Under the pieces are notes generated by a model. It was not told the origin of the DNA. It did no database searches and worked only from the letters and a program-made list of their open reading frames with translations. DNA of 64,000 nucleotides from Streptomyces cellulosae (lineage in GTDB: Bacteria > Actinomycetota > Actinomycetes > Streptomycetales > Streptomycetaceae), in assembly GCF_000721105.1 (NCBI RefSeq), contig NZ_JOEV01000002.1:652756-716755 (forward strand). Reading direction: 5' to 3'. Position numbers and translations under genes: made by a program. Positions 9,120-19,402 of this stretch are shown one piece after another. Numbering within the stretch: the first letter of the stretch is position 1; each line of letters opens with the position of its first letter.

Positions 9120-10568
9120 TCACTTCAGTCGACGGATGGCATGTTCCTCTATGTAGGCGGACAGCCCGGTGGTGCTCCACTCGCGGCCGATCCCGCTCTG
9201 CTTGACACCGCCGAACGGCATGCGCAGGTCCAGTGACTCGAACGAGTGGGTGTTGATGAACGTACTGCCGGCCTCGATACGGCGGGCCATCGCGAGCCCT
9301 CGGTCCGGGTCCGTGGTCCACACCGACGAGCAGAGCCCGTATTCACTGTCGTTGGCCCAGGAAACCACCTGCTCCTCGTCGTCGTAGGCGATCAGCGGGA
9401 CCACCGGGCCGAACTGTTCCTCACAGGACACCGGAGCGGTGTGCTCGACGTCGCGAACAACGTGGGGAAGCACGTAGTAGCCGTTGTCCCAGGAGGACGG
9501 GTCGAGTTTCCGGCCCAGTTCCACCAGGGTCGCCGAGGAGTCGCGGGTACGGTCCAGCAGGCCGAGTACCTTCTTGAACTGCGCTTCGTTGTTGAGCGGA
9601 CCGAAGGATGCCCGGGGGTCCAGGCCGTGGCCGACGGCGTACTCGTCGACCCGGTCGCACAGCGCGTCGGCGAACCGCCGGTACATGCCGCGCGGCACGT
9701 AGATGCGCTTGACGGCGAAGCAGATCTGGCCGCTTCGGGTGTAGACGCCTTTGAGCATCCGGTCGAGGACGGCGTCGGTGTCGGCGTCGTCCAGCACGAT
9801 CGCCGGATCGTTGCCGCCCAGTTCCAGGGTGACGTTCTTGATCGTCGCGGCGGTGGCCTCGACGACCTTACGGCCGGTGGCGGTGCCGCCGGTGAACACC
9901 ACCTTCCGCACCAGCGGGTGGCCGCACAGGGCAGCCCCGACATCGCCCTCGCCGTGGACCACGTTGAGCACACCGGGCGGCAGAGTGGCCGCGATCTTGT
10001 ACAGGACCAAGGTCAAGGCGGCCGGGGCGAACGGCGAGGGCTTGAGCACGAGGGTGTTGCCGGTGGCCAGCGCAGGCGCCAGCTTCATCATCGTCAGGAC
10101 CACGGGCATGTTCCACGGCACGATCGCCGCCGTGACACCCCGGGGGACCTTCTCCACGCTGATGAAGCTCTGCTCGTCGTCGAACTGGACGGGGCGGAGG
10201 AATTCCTCGACCTGGCTCGCCGTGTACTGCAGCACTCCGGTACCGAGTGCGAAGTCGGTCTGCGCTTCCCCGAGCACACCGCCGTGTTCACGCACGAGCA
10301 AAGGGGCGAGTTCGTCGGTGCTGCCCGCGAGGAGCTCCGCGGCGGCCAGCAGTTTCTGGACGCGCTCGGGGACGGGCGTGTCGCGCCAGCCCGGGAAGGC
10401 AGCGTGCGCCGCGCGGACCGCGCGGTCGACGTCCTCAGCCGTGCCGACGGCCACGCGGGCGACGACCTCGTCGAGTCGCCCCGGGTCGTACGCGTCCTGG
10501 AACTGGGCGGCCGACATCTGTCCGTCAATCAGATGCTCGATCTGCGGCACTGTGGTCTGGGTCGTCAT
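9120..10568 (-). CDS. NAD(P)-dependent aldehyde dehydrogenase
   Basis: 482 residues, full-length ALDH superfamily. The cofactor-binding PWNMP is at about 151-155, the general base E249 sits in LELGGND, and the catalytic thiol is C283 in SGQICFAVKR. The C-terminal PFGGVKQSGIGRE segment is intact. The sequence resembles the broad class that oxidises aliphatic or aromatic aldehydes, and it cannot be narrowed further. A palindrome and a TTGACG-N17-CAGCAT promoter candidate lie upstream. It is convergent with the SDR at 7976-8722. Confidence 0.92.
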   Translation of the reverse strand: MTTQTTVPQIEHLIDGQMSAAQFQDAYDPGRLDEVVARVAVGTAEDVDRAVRAAHAAFPGWRDTPVPERVQKLLAAAELLAGSTDELAPLLVREHGGVLGEAQTDFALGTGVLQYTASQVEEFLRPVQFDDEQSFISVEKVPRGVTAAIVPWNMPVVLTMMKLAPALATGNTLVLKPSPFAPAALTLVLYKIAATLPPGVLNVVHGEGDVGAALCGHPLVRKVVFTGGTATGRKVVEATAATIKNVTLELGGNDPAIVLDDADTDAVLDRMLKGVYTRSGQICFAVKRIYVPRGMYRRFADALCDRVDEYAVGHGLDPRASFGPLNNEAQFKKVLGLLDRTRDSSATLVELGRKLDPSSWDNGYYVLPHVVRDVEHTAPVSCEEQFGPVVPLIAYDDEEQVVSWANDSEYGLCSSVWTTDPDRGLAMARRIEAGSTFINTHSFESLDLRMPFGGVKQSGIGREWSTTGLSAYIEEHAIRRLK

Positions 10569-11015
10569 GGGGGAGCCCCTTTCGGTGCGGAACGGCGCTG
10601 TTCGTCACACTGCGGACCTGGCCACATGTGGAATCGGTGTCGATGACCGCCGTGGAGCGTGGCTGTTCGATGCTGAAGACAGGCCGGGGCTGCGTCAATA
10701 CGAAGTTCCGTTCAACGGAGGGTGCTGTTTCACTGCGTTTCGGCCGGGACAGGGGAACCGCTCTCGAGGCTTGGAGCGCCGCCGGGAGAGGACGGAGGAA
10801 CGAAGGGCTGATGCGACTGCGAAGAAGTCTGCGGACGGCGCGGCGGTGCTGCGGCCAAGGAGCGCGGCGTAGCCGGGACGAGCGTCGCAGATCCGGGGCA
10901 GCCATCCCCCCTTGCCCCGCACGGTGAGCGCAGGCCTGGCAGGCCCGCCCTCACCCGGGGGGATTCCTTCGACAGCCGCCCGTCCCGGGGCCGTTCTGCG
11001 GCTGACGCAAGCCGA
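10569..11015. other. Intergenic region upstream of the aldehyde dehydrogenase
   Basis: 447 bases without a convincing gene. It holds the candidate operator at 10706 and the promoter of the aldehyde dehydrogenase; nothing else was recognised. Confidence 0.5.
10706..10719. promoter_or_regulatory. Candidate IclR-type operator upstream of the aldehyde dehydrogenase
   Basis: TTCCGTTCAACGGA contains the palindrome TCCGTT-C-AACGGA. It lies just upstream of a minus-strand promoter candidate (TTGACG, 17-base spacer, CAGCAT; about 10698-10670), the position expected for an activator site. A near-identical site is at 7740-7753. Confidence 0.45.
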
Positions 11016-13096
<2,081 letters not shown>

Positions 13097-13990
13097 TCAT
13101 CCGTCGGCGGATCGAGGCTCGGCACTCACGGCGAAGCTGGTGCCGGTCAGTTCTTCGGACAGCGTCCACAGTCGCCGCGCCGCCGCCGGGTCGCTCGCGG
13201 CCGCGGCCGGGCTGACCAGGGTCGGGCCGCCGCGCAGCCCGGAGATGCCGTCCGGCCCCACGTAACTCGCACCGGGAAGATCCTGGGTCGCGGCGAAGAG
13301 TGTCGGCAGGGCACCGGCCTCGGGGTCCTGCGCCACCACCCGCATGAACAAGCGCAGCGCCGGATTCGGGGTGCGCTGCAGTTCTGTCGCCGCGAGGCCG
13401 GGATGCGCGGAGAGCGCGCGCACCGGTGATCCCGTCTCGCTGAGCCGCCGCTGCAACTCCAGCGTGAAGAGCAGGTTTGCCAGCTTGGACTGGCCGTATG
13501 CCCGCCGGGCGGTGTACGCGGCGCTGAGGTCCAGGTCGTCGAAGTTGATTCCGTTCACCCACCGGTGCGCAGCGGCGGAGACCGTCACGACGCGGCCGGT
13601 GATGTGCGGCAGCAGCAGATTGGTGAGCGCGAAGTGGCCGAGATGGTTGGTGCCGAAATGCGTCTCGAAACCGTCCTTGGTGCGCCCCTGCGGCGCCATC
13701 ATCACGCCCGCGTTGTTGATCAGCAGGTCGAGATCGCCGTCCCAGGACGTGGCGAACTGACGCACCGATGAGAGGTCGGCGAGGTCGACGTGGCGGACCT
13801 CATGGCTACCGGGGACAGTGGCCGCGGCCTTCCTGCCCTTGTCGAGGTCGCGCACGGCGAGCACCACGTGCGCGCCGGCCCTGCCCAGCGCCTGCGCCGT
13901 GGGGAGCCCCAGACCGCTGTTCGCGCCGGTGACGACCGCGGTGCGGCCGGCCAGGTCGGGCATCTGGCTGGTGGTCCAGGTGCTTTTCAC
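13097..13990 (-). CDS. SDR family oxidoreductase (retinol-dehydrogenase-like group)
   Basis: 297 residues. The N-terminal nucleotide fold has TGANSGLG at 21-28, then NNAGVMMAP, and the active-site Y-x3-K appears as YGQSK. The 40 extra residues after the core, and the NNAGVMMAPQGRTKDGFETHFGTNHLGHF block, are typical of the group annotated as retinol/WW-domain-oxidoreductase-like, which in actinomycetes acts on unknown small carbonyls. The GTG at 13990 gives the full fold but has no clear ribosome site; ATG 13963 is an alternative. It is not obviously in an operon. Confidence 0.85.
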   Translation of the reverse strand: MKSTWTTSQMPDLAGRTAVVTGANSGLGLPTAQALGRAGAHVVLAVRDLDKGRKAAATVPGSHEVRHVDLADLSSVRQFATSWDGDLDLLINNAGVMMAPQGRTKDGFETHFGTNHLGHFALTNLLLPHITGRVVTVSAAAHRWVNGINFDDLDLSAAYTARRAYGQSKLANLLFTLELQRRLSETGSPVRALSAHPGLAATELQRTPNPALRLFMRVVAQDPEAGALPTLFAATQDLPGASYVGPDGISGLRGGPTLVSPAAAASDPAAARRLWTLSEELTGTSFAVSAEPRSADG

Positions 13991-14104
13991 AGGGCCGGCG
14001 CCACGGGAAATGGCGTAATCGTTGTCACCCCGCGATTTTCGGCCGGGCTCGCCGCCTGCCGCCAGCCGGCCTTCCGATCATCGAAACCCAGACCCCGAGG
14101 AACG

Positions 14105-14863
14105 TCACGCGTTGGCCGGAAGACGCCGTGAGATGGCATCGGCGGCCCTGCGGACCTCGGGTGCCAGCCGGTCGACCTGCTCCGCTTCCGGTGCCAGCAG
14201 GCCAAGGGCCGCGACGAACCGGCCCTCGGCGTCAAAGACGGGTGCGGCCACCGATGTCGTTCCGATCGTCAGTTCGCCCCGCGAGTATCCGACCTGCGAG
14301 ACCCGGACCCCGGCCACCTCGGCTGCCAGCCGACCGGGACCGGCGATCGTCCGGGCGGTGTACCGGTGCAGCGACACGGCTCGCAGGACGGCGCGGACGT
14401 CCGGGTCATCGGAGTAGGCCAGGATCACCTTCCCCACGCCGGTGGCATGAAGGGGGAGGCCGCCGGCCACCTCCGCCACATTCACGATCGCCCGTGACCC
14501 GATGATCTTCTCGATGCACACGGCCTCGTGGTGGCCGGCGACGGCCAGTTGGACGACTGTGCGGGTATGGCCCGCGAGCGACTGCATGACCGGGCGCGCA
14601 GCGTGGCGCAGGTCACGCTGTCGCGGTGCGGCGGAGCCGAGTTCCCACAGCCCGATCCCGATCTGGAGGCTGCCGTCCTCGTTCCGCTCCAGGGCGCCCT
14701 CGGCCATCAGCTCGCGGGTCAGCCGGTAGGCGGTCGCCGCCGGGATCCCCGACTGGCGCGCGAGTTCCGTGAGCGTCAGCGGGGTGGCGCTGCGCCGGCA
14801 GGCGTGCAGAATCGCGAAGACGCGGCTCGTGCTGCTGCGGCCCGGTTCATTTGCAATTGGCAT
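14105..14863 (-). CDS. IclR family transcriptional regulator
   Basis: 252 residues. An N-terminal winged helix-turn-helix (LTLTELARQSGIPAATAYRL, about 29-48) is followed by the IclR effector domain with the conserved LPLHATGVGKVILAY segment. It is preceded on the same strand by the eroded P450/ferredoxin-reductase remnants, so it may once have controlled that electron-transport operon. It could also serve the palindromic sites at 7740 and 10706 or those at 15868 and 16034, but nothing in the sequence decides this. Confidence 0.92.
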   Translation of the reverse strand: MPIANEPGRSSTSRVFAILHACRRSATPLTLTELARQSGIPAATAYRLTRELMAEGALERNEDGSLQIGIGLWELGSAAPRQRDLRHAARPVMQSLAGHTRTVVQLAVAGHHEAVCIEKIIGSRAIVNVAEVAGGLPLHATGVGKVILAYSDDPDVRAVLRAVSLHRYTARTIAGPGRLAAEVAGVRVSQVGYSRGELTIGTTSVAAPVFDAEGRFVAALGLLAPEAEQVDRLAPEVRRAADAISRRLPANA

Positions 14864-14881
14864 GACTGCGCCGACGCCCTC

Positions 14882-15046
14882 TCAGATTGCCGATCCAAAG
14901 CCGCGGCGCCGGTGGTCGATCACGCCGGGGTGCGGCTGGGACACCGGACAGTGGTCGCGGGCCTCCGCGAGCCGGGCCGCGGGATCGGCATGGTGGGCGG
15001 GGTCGAGCGGATCGTAGGGGGCTAGGTGCGGAAGAGCCATGGTCAT
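14882..15046 (-). pseudogene. Cytochrome P450 remnant (N-terminus only)
   Basis: A start with a proper ribosome site (GTAAGGGC) opens a frame of 54 residues. Its MALPHLAPYDPLDPAHHADP segment looks like the beginning of an actinobacterial P450, continuing to residues near the first helix (RLAEARDHCPVSQPHPG). After that the frame becomes unrelated and stops. No heme-binding loop, I-helix or ExxR is found downstream before the IclR gene. The bulk of the gene is deleted. It is one of two truncated genes in a former P450 operon. Confidence 0.65.
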
Positions 15047-15050
15047 GCCC

Positions 15051-15380
15051 TTACGTCTGAGTTGTCGTACGGACGCGTGCGGGGATCGGCGCCGCTCCAG
15101 CTCCGAGGCGCTTGAGCTTGATGACAGGGAGTCGGTGGTTGACGGCCACGGCGGTTGCCGTACCCCCGTCATGGCGCCATCTCAGCAGGGGGAGCGGCAG
15201 CAGAGCCGACTCCACGGACTCCCGGCCTGCCAGTACGCCCTTTGAGAGTGGGACGCGCGAGTAGGGAGGATGAGGCTCCTCGGAGAGTACGGTCACCTGG
15301 CCGTCGTACCCCTCGGCCCGCAGACTCTGCGCCGCCGTGACCGCGGCGATGGACCCACCGACCACGACGATCCGTTTCAC
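15051..15380 (-). pseudogene. Ferredoxin reductase remnant (N-terminal FAD-binding part)
   Basis: The GTG overlaps the ferredoxin stop by four bases (GTGA). The first ~65 residues are a clean NAD(P)/FAD oxidoreductase N-terminus: KRIVVVGGSIAAVTAAQSLR (dinucleotide fold, one glycine replaced) and HPPYSRVPLSKGVLAG, the flavin-contact loop of ferredoxin reductases. The family is about 400 residues; here homology ends after LLPLP and the frame closes at about 109. It is therefore truncated, probably by the same kind of deletion that removed most of the neighbouring P450. Confidence 0.7.
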
Positions 15381-15571
15381 GGCTGCACCGTCAACGCCGC
15401 GACGGGACACACCCGGACGGCGGCCGCGACGAGACTTTCGTGCTCCGCGTCCACCTCGTCACGCGTCAGGTGCAACTCGCCCTCGTCGTCGAGCCGAAAC
15501 ACCTCGGGCGCGGTCTGCTCACACAGCCCATGGCCCTCGCAGCGCTCGAAATCGACCACGATCCGGGTCAT
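15377..15571 (-). CDS. Small ferredoxin of the [3Fe-4S] P450-partner type
   Basis: 64 residues, complete. Cysteines C11, C17 and C55 with the pattern C-x2-H-x2-C ... CP match the [3Fe-4S] ferredoxins that feed electrons to actinobacterial P450s. A ribosome site (GAAGGACAG) precedes the ATG. The reductase and P450 that followed it are truncated, so if it is functional it may now serve the intact P450 at 19403-20596 or another one elsewhere. Confidence 0.88.
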   Translation of the reverse strand: MTRIVVDFERCEGHGLCEQTAPEVFRLDDEGELHLTRDEVDAEHESLVAAAVRVCPVAALTVQP

Positions 15572-15867
15572 TTCACTGTCCTTCCATGTCTACGACGGGA
15601 AGCGAAACGGTGGCGGGCACACCACCGGGCTGGTTCGAGGCATGACGGCTTCGTACGCGGTGCCGCCCGCCGTGCGAGCTGCAGACGCGGTTCGATTGAT
15701 GTCGGAACGTGCGGGGGCTCTCCGTGCGGGAGTCGGGCGAGGAACCGCTCGATCACACCGGAGAGGAGGATGGTGTCCCCGCAGGGGCTGTCGGGCGGTC
15801 CTTGGCAGCGGCCCTTCTCTGGTTGATCGGCAACGTAGCACCGAGATGTCGCTTGGATTAATACCCG

Positions 15868-15883
15868 TGACAAAAGTTTGTCA
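15868..15883. promoter_or_regulatory. Palindromic operator TGACAAAAGTTTGTCA
   Basis: Seven-base perfect arms around AG. On the minus strand it overlaps a possible promoter: TTGACA at 15884-15879, then ATTAAT about 16 bases later, reading toward the ferredoxin gene. It is closely similar to the second site at 16034-16051, so one dimeric regulator probably binds both. Confidence 0.65.
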
Positions 15884-16033
15884 AAGCCATTTCGCGGCGT
15901 CGGTGGCTCGCAAGATCGAAGGGGCGGTGCCAAGGCGCCGGGGGACCGCGGCCGCGGCCGCGCGCACTTCGGGTCACCGGCCGTCCGGCTCGGCCCGCCC
16001 CCCCGACGTCACCACCGACAGTCACCCAGAGTT

Positions 16034-16051
16034 CTGACAAAATTTTGTCAG
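16034..16051. promoter_or_regulatory. Palindromic operator CTGACAAAATTTTGTCAG
   Basis: Perfect 18-bp palindrome, 151 bases from the related site at 15868-15883. It lies about 390 bases before the GlcG/HbpS-like gene, with a hairpin in between, so which gene it controls is not clear. Confidence 0.65.
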
Positions 16052-16438
16052 AGCTGCTCATCGAGGCGATTCGCGGTGTTACGTTGTTGGTGACGCGGAG
16101 GCGGGGCGGGCGATCAGGCCCCGCCTGACCGCGCCGAGCGCTCTGTGCGTCGTCCTCGGAGAGCGTGCCGACCGCGGACTCTCGCCGTGAGCGCGAACCC
16201 CACCACGTACTGATCGATGCTTCAGCGACTTGGCTTGCGCTGACGCGGGACCGGCCGTTTCCGGTCCCGATCGTGTCGCCATGGACGTCGGCCGGTGGAT
16301 CAATGTCCCGGCCGGCCTCCGGCGGCTCCACGACAACGCCACCGTCACCGTCGGTGCCGAGACGTATGCGGCCTGACGGACCGTCAGTGAAAAGAAGGCC
16401 GGACGTGAATCCGGCGACGCCGTTGGAAAGGGAACGAC

Positions 16439-16861
16439 ATGAGGGAACCGCTGAGCTACGAGATCGCGCATCGGGCAGCCGAGGCGGTCCTTGCCGCGGC
16501 GCGTGCCGAGGGAGCCCGAGCCTGCGTCTCCGTGACCAACCGCAGCGGAATCACGAAGGTCATACTCGCCGACGACGGCGCCGGAAAGATCGCGGTCGAG
16601 ACCTCTCGGCTCAAGGCCTACACGTCCGCGGTGATGGGCGTGTCGACCGCCGACTTCGCCAAGTTCGCCGCCGAGCCCGTACTGCAGGCGTGCCCGCCCC
16701 ATCTGGTGGACAGCCAGCTGCACCCGGTGCCGGGGGGATACCCGATCGTCACGGACGACGGCGAAGTCATCGGCGGCATCGGGGTGGGCGGTGCCCATGG
16801 AGACGTCGACGCCCGCATCGTGAACGAGGGGCTGAAGAGCATTGCCCACTTGCTGGCTTGA
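16439..16861 (+). CDS. GlcG/HbpS-like heme-binding family protein (DUF336)
   Basis: 140 residues, the usual length for this single-domain family. The late block GGYPIVTDDGEVIGGIGVGGAHGDVD is its hallmark. Members include GlcG next to glycolate oxidase genes and the Streptomyces heme-sensing HbpS; this protein lacks an export signal, so it resembles GlcG. RBS GGAAAGGGA precedes the ATG. It is followed by an FMN-dependent 2-hydroxyacid oxidase, the same neighbourhood as in glc operons, so a supporting role for that enzyme (cofactor or heme handling) is plausible but unproven. Confidence 0.85.
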   Translation: MREPLSYEIAHRAAEAVLAAARAEGARACVSVTNRSGITKVILADDGAGKIAVETSRLKAYTSAVMGVSTADFAKFAAEPVLQACPPHLVDSQLHPVPGGYPIVTDDGEVIGGIGVGGAHGDVDARIVNEGLKSIAHLLA

Positions 16862-16963
16862 GGGATGACCGCAAGCACGGCGGAGAGTGATCAGGACGTC
16901 CTCGGGGGCCGGCGCATCGCACGTGATGCGCCCTGGACATGGTGACAGAAGGGATGAATCGCA

Positions 16964-18193
16964 TTGATCGTCAAGGTGCACCGTCGCCTGCCACGCCCAG
17001 CCGAGCTTCGTGAGCTGTTGCGCCCCGCTCCGATCCGGCTCAACGGGACGGAGAGGGGGCTGGCGCGAGCGGCCTCCATCGCCGACCTTCGGGCCCTCGC
17101 GCGACGACGGGCGCCCAGGGCGGTCTTCGATTTCGCCGACGGAGGGGCCGGCGTGGGTGAACTCGCACTGCGTCGAGCTCGTGACACGTTCCGGCGCCTC
17201 GAGTTCCATCCTTCGGCGCTCCGGGACGTCTCCCATGTGAGCGCGGAGACGATGATCCTCGGCAAGCCGTCCACTCAGCCGTTCGCGTTCGCTCCCACCG
17301 GTCTGACGCGCATGATGCACACCGGAGGGGAACGAGCCGTCGTCGCCGTCGCCGAGCAGGCCGGAATTCCCTACGCCCTCTCCATGATGGGCAGCACCTC
17401 GATCGAGGACACCGCGGCGGCCGGCCCTCAGGCGCGGAAGTGGTTCCAGCTGTTTCTGTGGCGTGATCGGGGCCGGGTCAAGGAACTGGTCGACCGTGCG
17501 GCCGCCGCTGGGTTCGACACGTTGTTCCTCACCGTGGACACCCCGGTCGCCGGGACTCGGCTCAGGGACGTGCGCAACGGGCTCACCGTGCCGCAGCAGC
17601 TCACGTTGCGCACCTTCGTCAACGGAGCCCTTCACCCCCGCTACTGCTTCGACCTGCTGACCACCGAGCCACTCACCTTCGCCAACGTGGCTGCCTCCGA
17701 GGGCACGGTCGCCGACCAGATCGACCGTGTCTTCGATCCCGCCATCACGGTGGCCGACCTCGAGTGGCTCCGCGGCCACTGGCAGGGCAGCCTCGTGGTC
17801 AAGGGCATCCAGTCGGTGTCCGATGCCCAGCGGGTCGTCGACGCCGGCGCGGACGGCGTCGTGCTCTCCAGCCACGGCGGCCGACAGCTGGACCGCGCCC
17901 CCGTACCCGTCGAGTTGGTCCCGGCAGTTCGCGAGCGGCTGGACGGGCGGGCCGACATCCTGGTCGACAGCGGTGTGACGACCGGGGCCGACATCGTGGC
18001 CGCCCTGGCGCTGGGCGCCGACGCCGCGCTGGTGGGTCGTGCCTTCCTCTACGGCCTGATGGCCGGCGGTCAGCGCGGCGTCGCTCGCGCCGTGGAGATC
18101 CTGTCGCGTGAGGTCGTCCAGACCATGGCACTGCTCGGGGTCAACAGCGTCACCGAACTACGCCCGGAACACGTTTCGATCCGCTTCCCCTGA
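16964..18193 (+). CDS. FMN-dependent alpha-hydroxyacid oxidase/dehydrogenase
   Basis: 409 residues of the glycolate oxidase / L-lactate dehydrogenase / mandelate dehydrogenase family. The catalytic histidine is H304 in LSSHGGRQLDRAP; the phosphate-binding stretch DILVDSGVTTGADIVAALALGADAALVGR follows. Substrate arginines are expected around the RLRDVRN segment and R307. The start is a TTG (AAGGGA eleven bases upstream); GTG at 16976 is possible. It would oxidise an L-2-hydroxyacid to the 2-oxoacid, passing electrons to O2 or the quinone pool. Its pairing with a GlcG-like protein suggests glycolate or lactate type acids. Confidence 0.9.
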   Translation: MIVKVHRRLPRPAELRELLRPAPIRLNGTERGLARAASIADLRALARRRAPRAVFDFADGGAGVGELALRRARDTFRRLEFHPSALRDVSHVSAETMILGKPSTQPFAFAPTGLTRMMHTGGERAVVAVAEQAGIPYALSMMGSTSIEDTAAAGPQARKWFQLFLWRDRGRVKELVDRAAAAGFDTLFLTVDTPVAGTRLRDVRNGLTVPQQLTLRTFVNGALHPRYCFDLLTTEPLTFANVAASEGTVADQIDRVFDPAITVADLEWLRGHWQGSLVVKGIQSVSDAQRVVDAGADGVVLSSHGGRQLDRAPVPVELVPAVRERLDGRADILVDSGVTTGADIVAALALGADAALVGRAFLYGLMAGGQRGVARAVEILSREVVQTMALLGVNSVTELRPEHVSIRFP

Positions 18194-18471
18194 CCACTGG
18201 TGGGAGCGCCGGACGTGTGAGGACGGCGAACGAGCCGGAGGACTTGCGGTCTCTCCCGGAGTACCGCCCAGGTTGCCACTGCGCTCCCGCTCGTCCGGTC
18301 CGACCGGCCGCACCCCCGCCGGCCGACGCGACCGCCGCGCTCATCCGCTCCGTCCGGTCCGCCGCGTCACCGCCCGGCCCTGACGGGTCTGGTGGGCGGC
18401 CTCCTTCGAGTCCCCAGAGCGCCCCACTGACTGAAGATTTCTTGTCAAGCTCGGTAGAGAGTAGTGAGAAC

Positions 18472-19233
18472 ATGGCCAACGAGATCAGTGCCCCCACCGC
18501 CCCCAGCGCAGCCGACGTGCCGTGTGCCGGCGAGGACATCACCGTGGCCGGGCTGAACGCGTATCTGTCCCGCCCGCGCGAGGCATCCACAGGAGGCATG
18601 CTGCTGCTGCCGTCGATCACCGGGATCTCCCCGCAGTTGCGCGAGTTCGCCGACGGCCTGGCCGCCGCCGGCGTCAACGCGTTGTCCTGGGACCTGTGGC
18701 GCGGTCGGCCCGGCAGCGATGACCCGGCAGAGATGGAGACCCAGTTTCAGTGGGCGTCGGAGCTGGATGACGAGTCCAGCCTGACTGAAATGGGCAAGCT
18801 GCTCGACCACATGTTTGACGAGCTGGGTTGCCGACAGGTCGGTGTGATCGGCTGGTGCATCGGCGGCCGGTTCGCGCTGCTTCTCGGCGGAAGCGACAGC
18901 CGGTTGGCGAACGTCGTCGCCTATCACCCCACCGTGCCGGGCTCCCCGGCACCGAACCACACCTTGGATGCCACCGAGTTCACTGCCCGGATCGCCGGGC
19001 CTGCCATGATTCTCTATCCGGGCGCGGACGAAGTGGTGCCGGTGGAGAGCTTTCATCGGCTGCGGGACGCCCTGAACTCGCGGACCACCGGGCCGAGCAT
19101 CGCCCATGTCTACCCCGGAGCCGGGCACGGCTTCACAGCCCGCGCACTGCACGGCGACCCGGTCAACAAGGCGGCCACCGATCTGTCCTGGCCCCAGGTC
19201 GTCGCGTTCATCCGCGCCACCACCCTTGTCTGA
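18472..19233 (+). CDS. Dienelactone hydrolase family protein
   Basis: 253 residues of alpha/beta-hydrolase fold. The triad of dienelactone hydrolase is intact: C129 in IGWCIGGRF, D186 in PGADEVVPV and H219 in PGAGHGF. The classic enzyme opens dienelactones to maleylacetate in chloroaromatic breakdown, but the family is broad. The ATG at 18472 is chosen because homology begins there; the open frame extends 85 codons upstream without similarity. An AT-rich stretch 20-40 bases upstream may be the promoter. A very strong terminator hairpin follows. Confidence 0.88.
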   Translation: MANEISAPTAPSAADVPCAGEDITVAGLNAYLSRPREASTGGMLLLPSITGISPQLREFADGLAAAGVNALSWDLWRGRPGSDDPAEMETQFQWASELDDESSLTEMGKLLDHMFDELGCRQVGVIGWCIGGRFALLLGGSDSRLANVVAYHPTVPGSPAPNHTLDATEFTARIAGPAMILYPGADEVVPVESFHRLRDALNSRTTGPSIAHVYPGAGHGFTARALHGDPVNKAATDLSWPQVVAFIRATTLV

Positions 19234-19280
19234 GCGGACCCGTTCCCACGTCCTGCCGGTGTCCTCGGCAAGGATCGCCT

Positions 19281-19322
19281 GAACGAGCCCCCTTCCGCGG
19301 ATCCGCGCAAGGGGGCTCGTTC
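19281..19322. terminator. Strong bidirectional terminator
   Basis: GAACGAGCCCCCTT pairs perfectly with AAGGGGGCTCGTTC (14-bp arms). The 14-base loop itself contains the palindrome CGCGGATCCGCG. It sits between the convergent dienelactone hydrolase and P450 genes. Confidence 0.8.
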
Positions 19323-19402
19323 ATCGTCGGCCGTGGAACACGGCGGGAGCTCACCCCGCACAACTCCCGGCCGGGACAGCCCGCGGTCGGCCGGGGCGTC
19401 CG

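Larger units (their letters stand above)
15572..16438. other. Long regulatory intergenic region with two perfect palindromes
   Basis: About 870 bases without a convincing gene. It holds two TGACAAA-N2-TTTGTCA palindromes (15868-15883, 16034-16051), a minus-strand promoter candidate overlapping the first, and a terminator-like hairpin (16099-16126, stem AGGCGGGGC/GCCCCGCCT). The AT-rich sites stand out against the GC-rich surroundings. Confidence 0.6.

Noticed and set aside
15568..15933. Minus-strand frame upstream of the ferredoxin
   Set aside because: Runs through an operator palindrome and into the ferredoxin start region; composition is not protein-like.
16079..17875. 598-codon minus-strand frame opposite the FMN oxidase
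   Set aside because: Antisense shadow of a clear plus-strand gene with an intact active site.
18421..18447. TGACTGAAGATTTCTTGTCA as a third copy of the TGACAAA palindrome
   Set aside because: Only the outer four bases agree and spacing differs; treated as chance or part of the hydrolase promoter.
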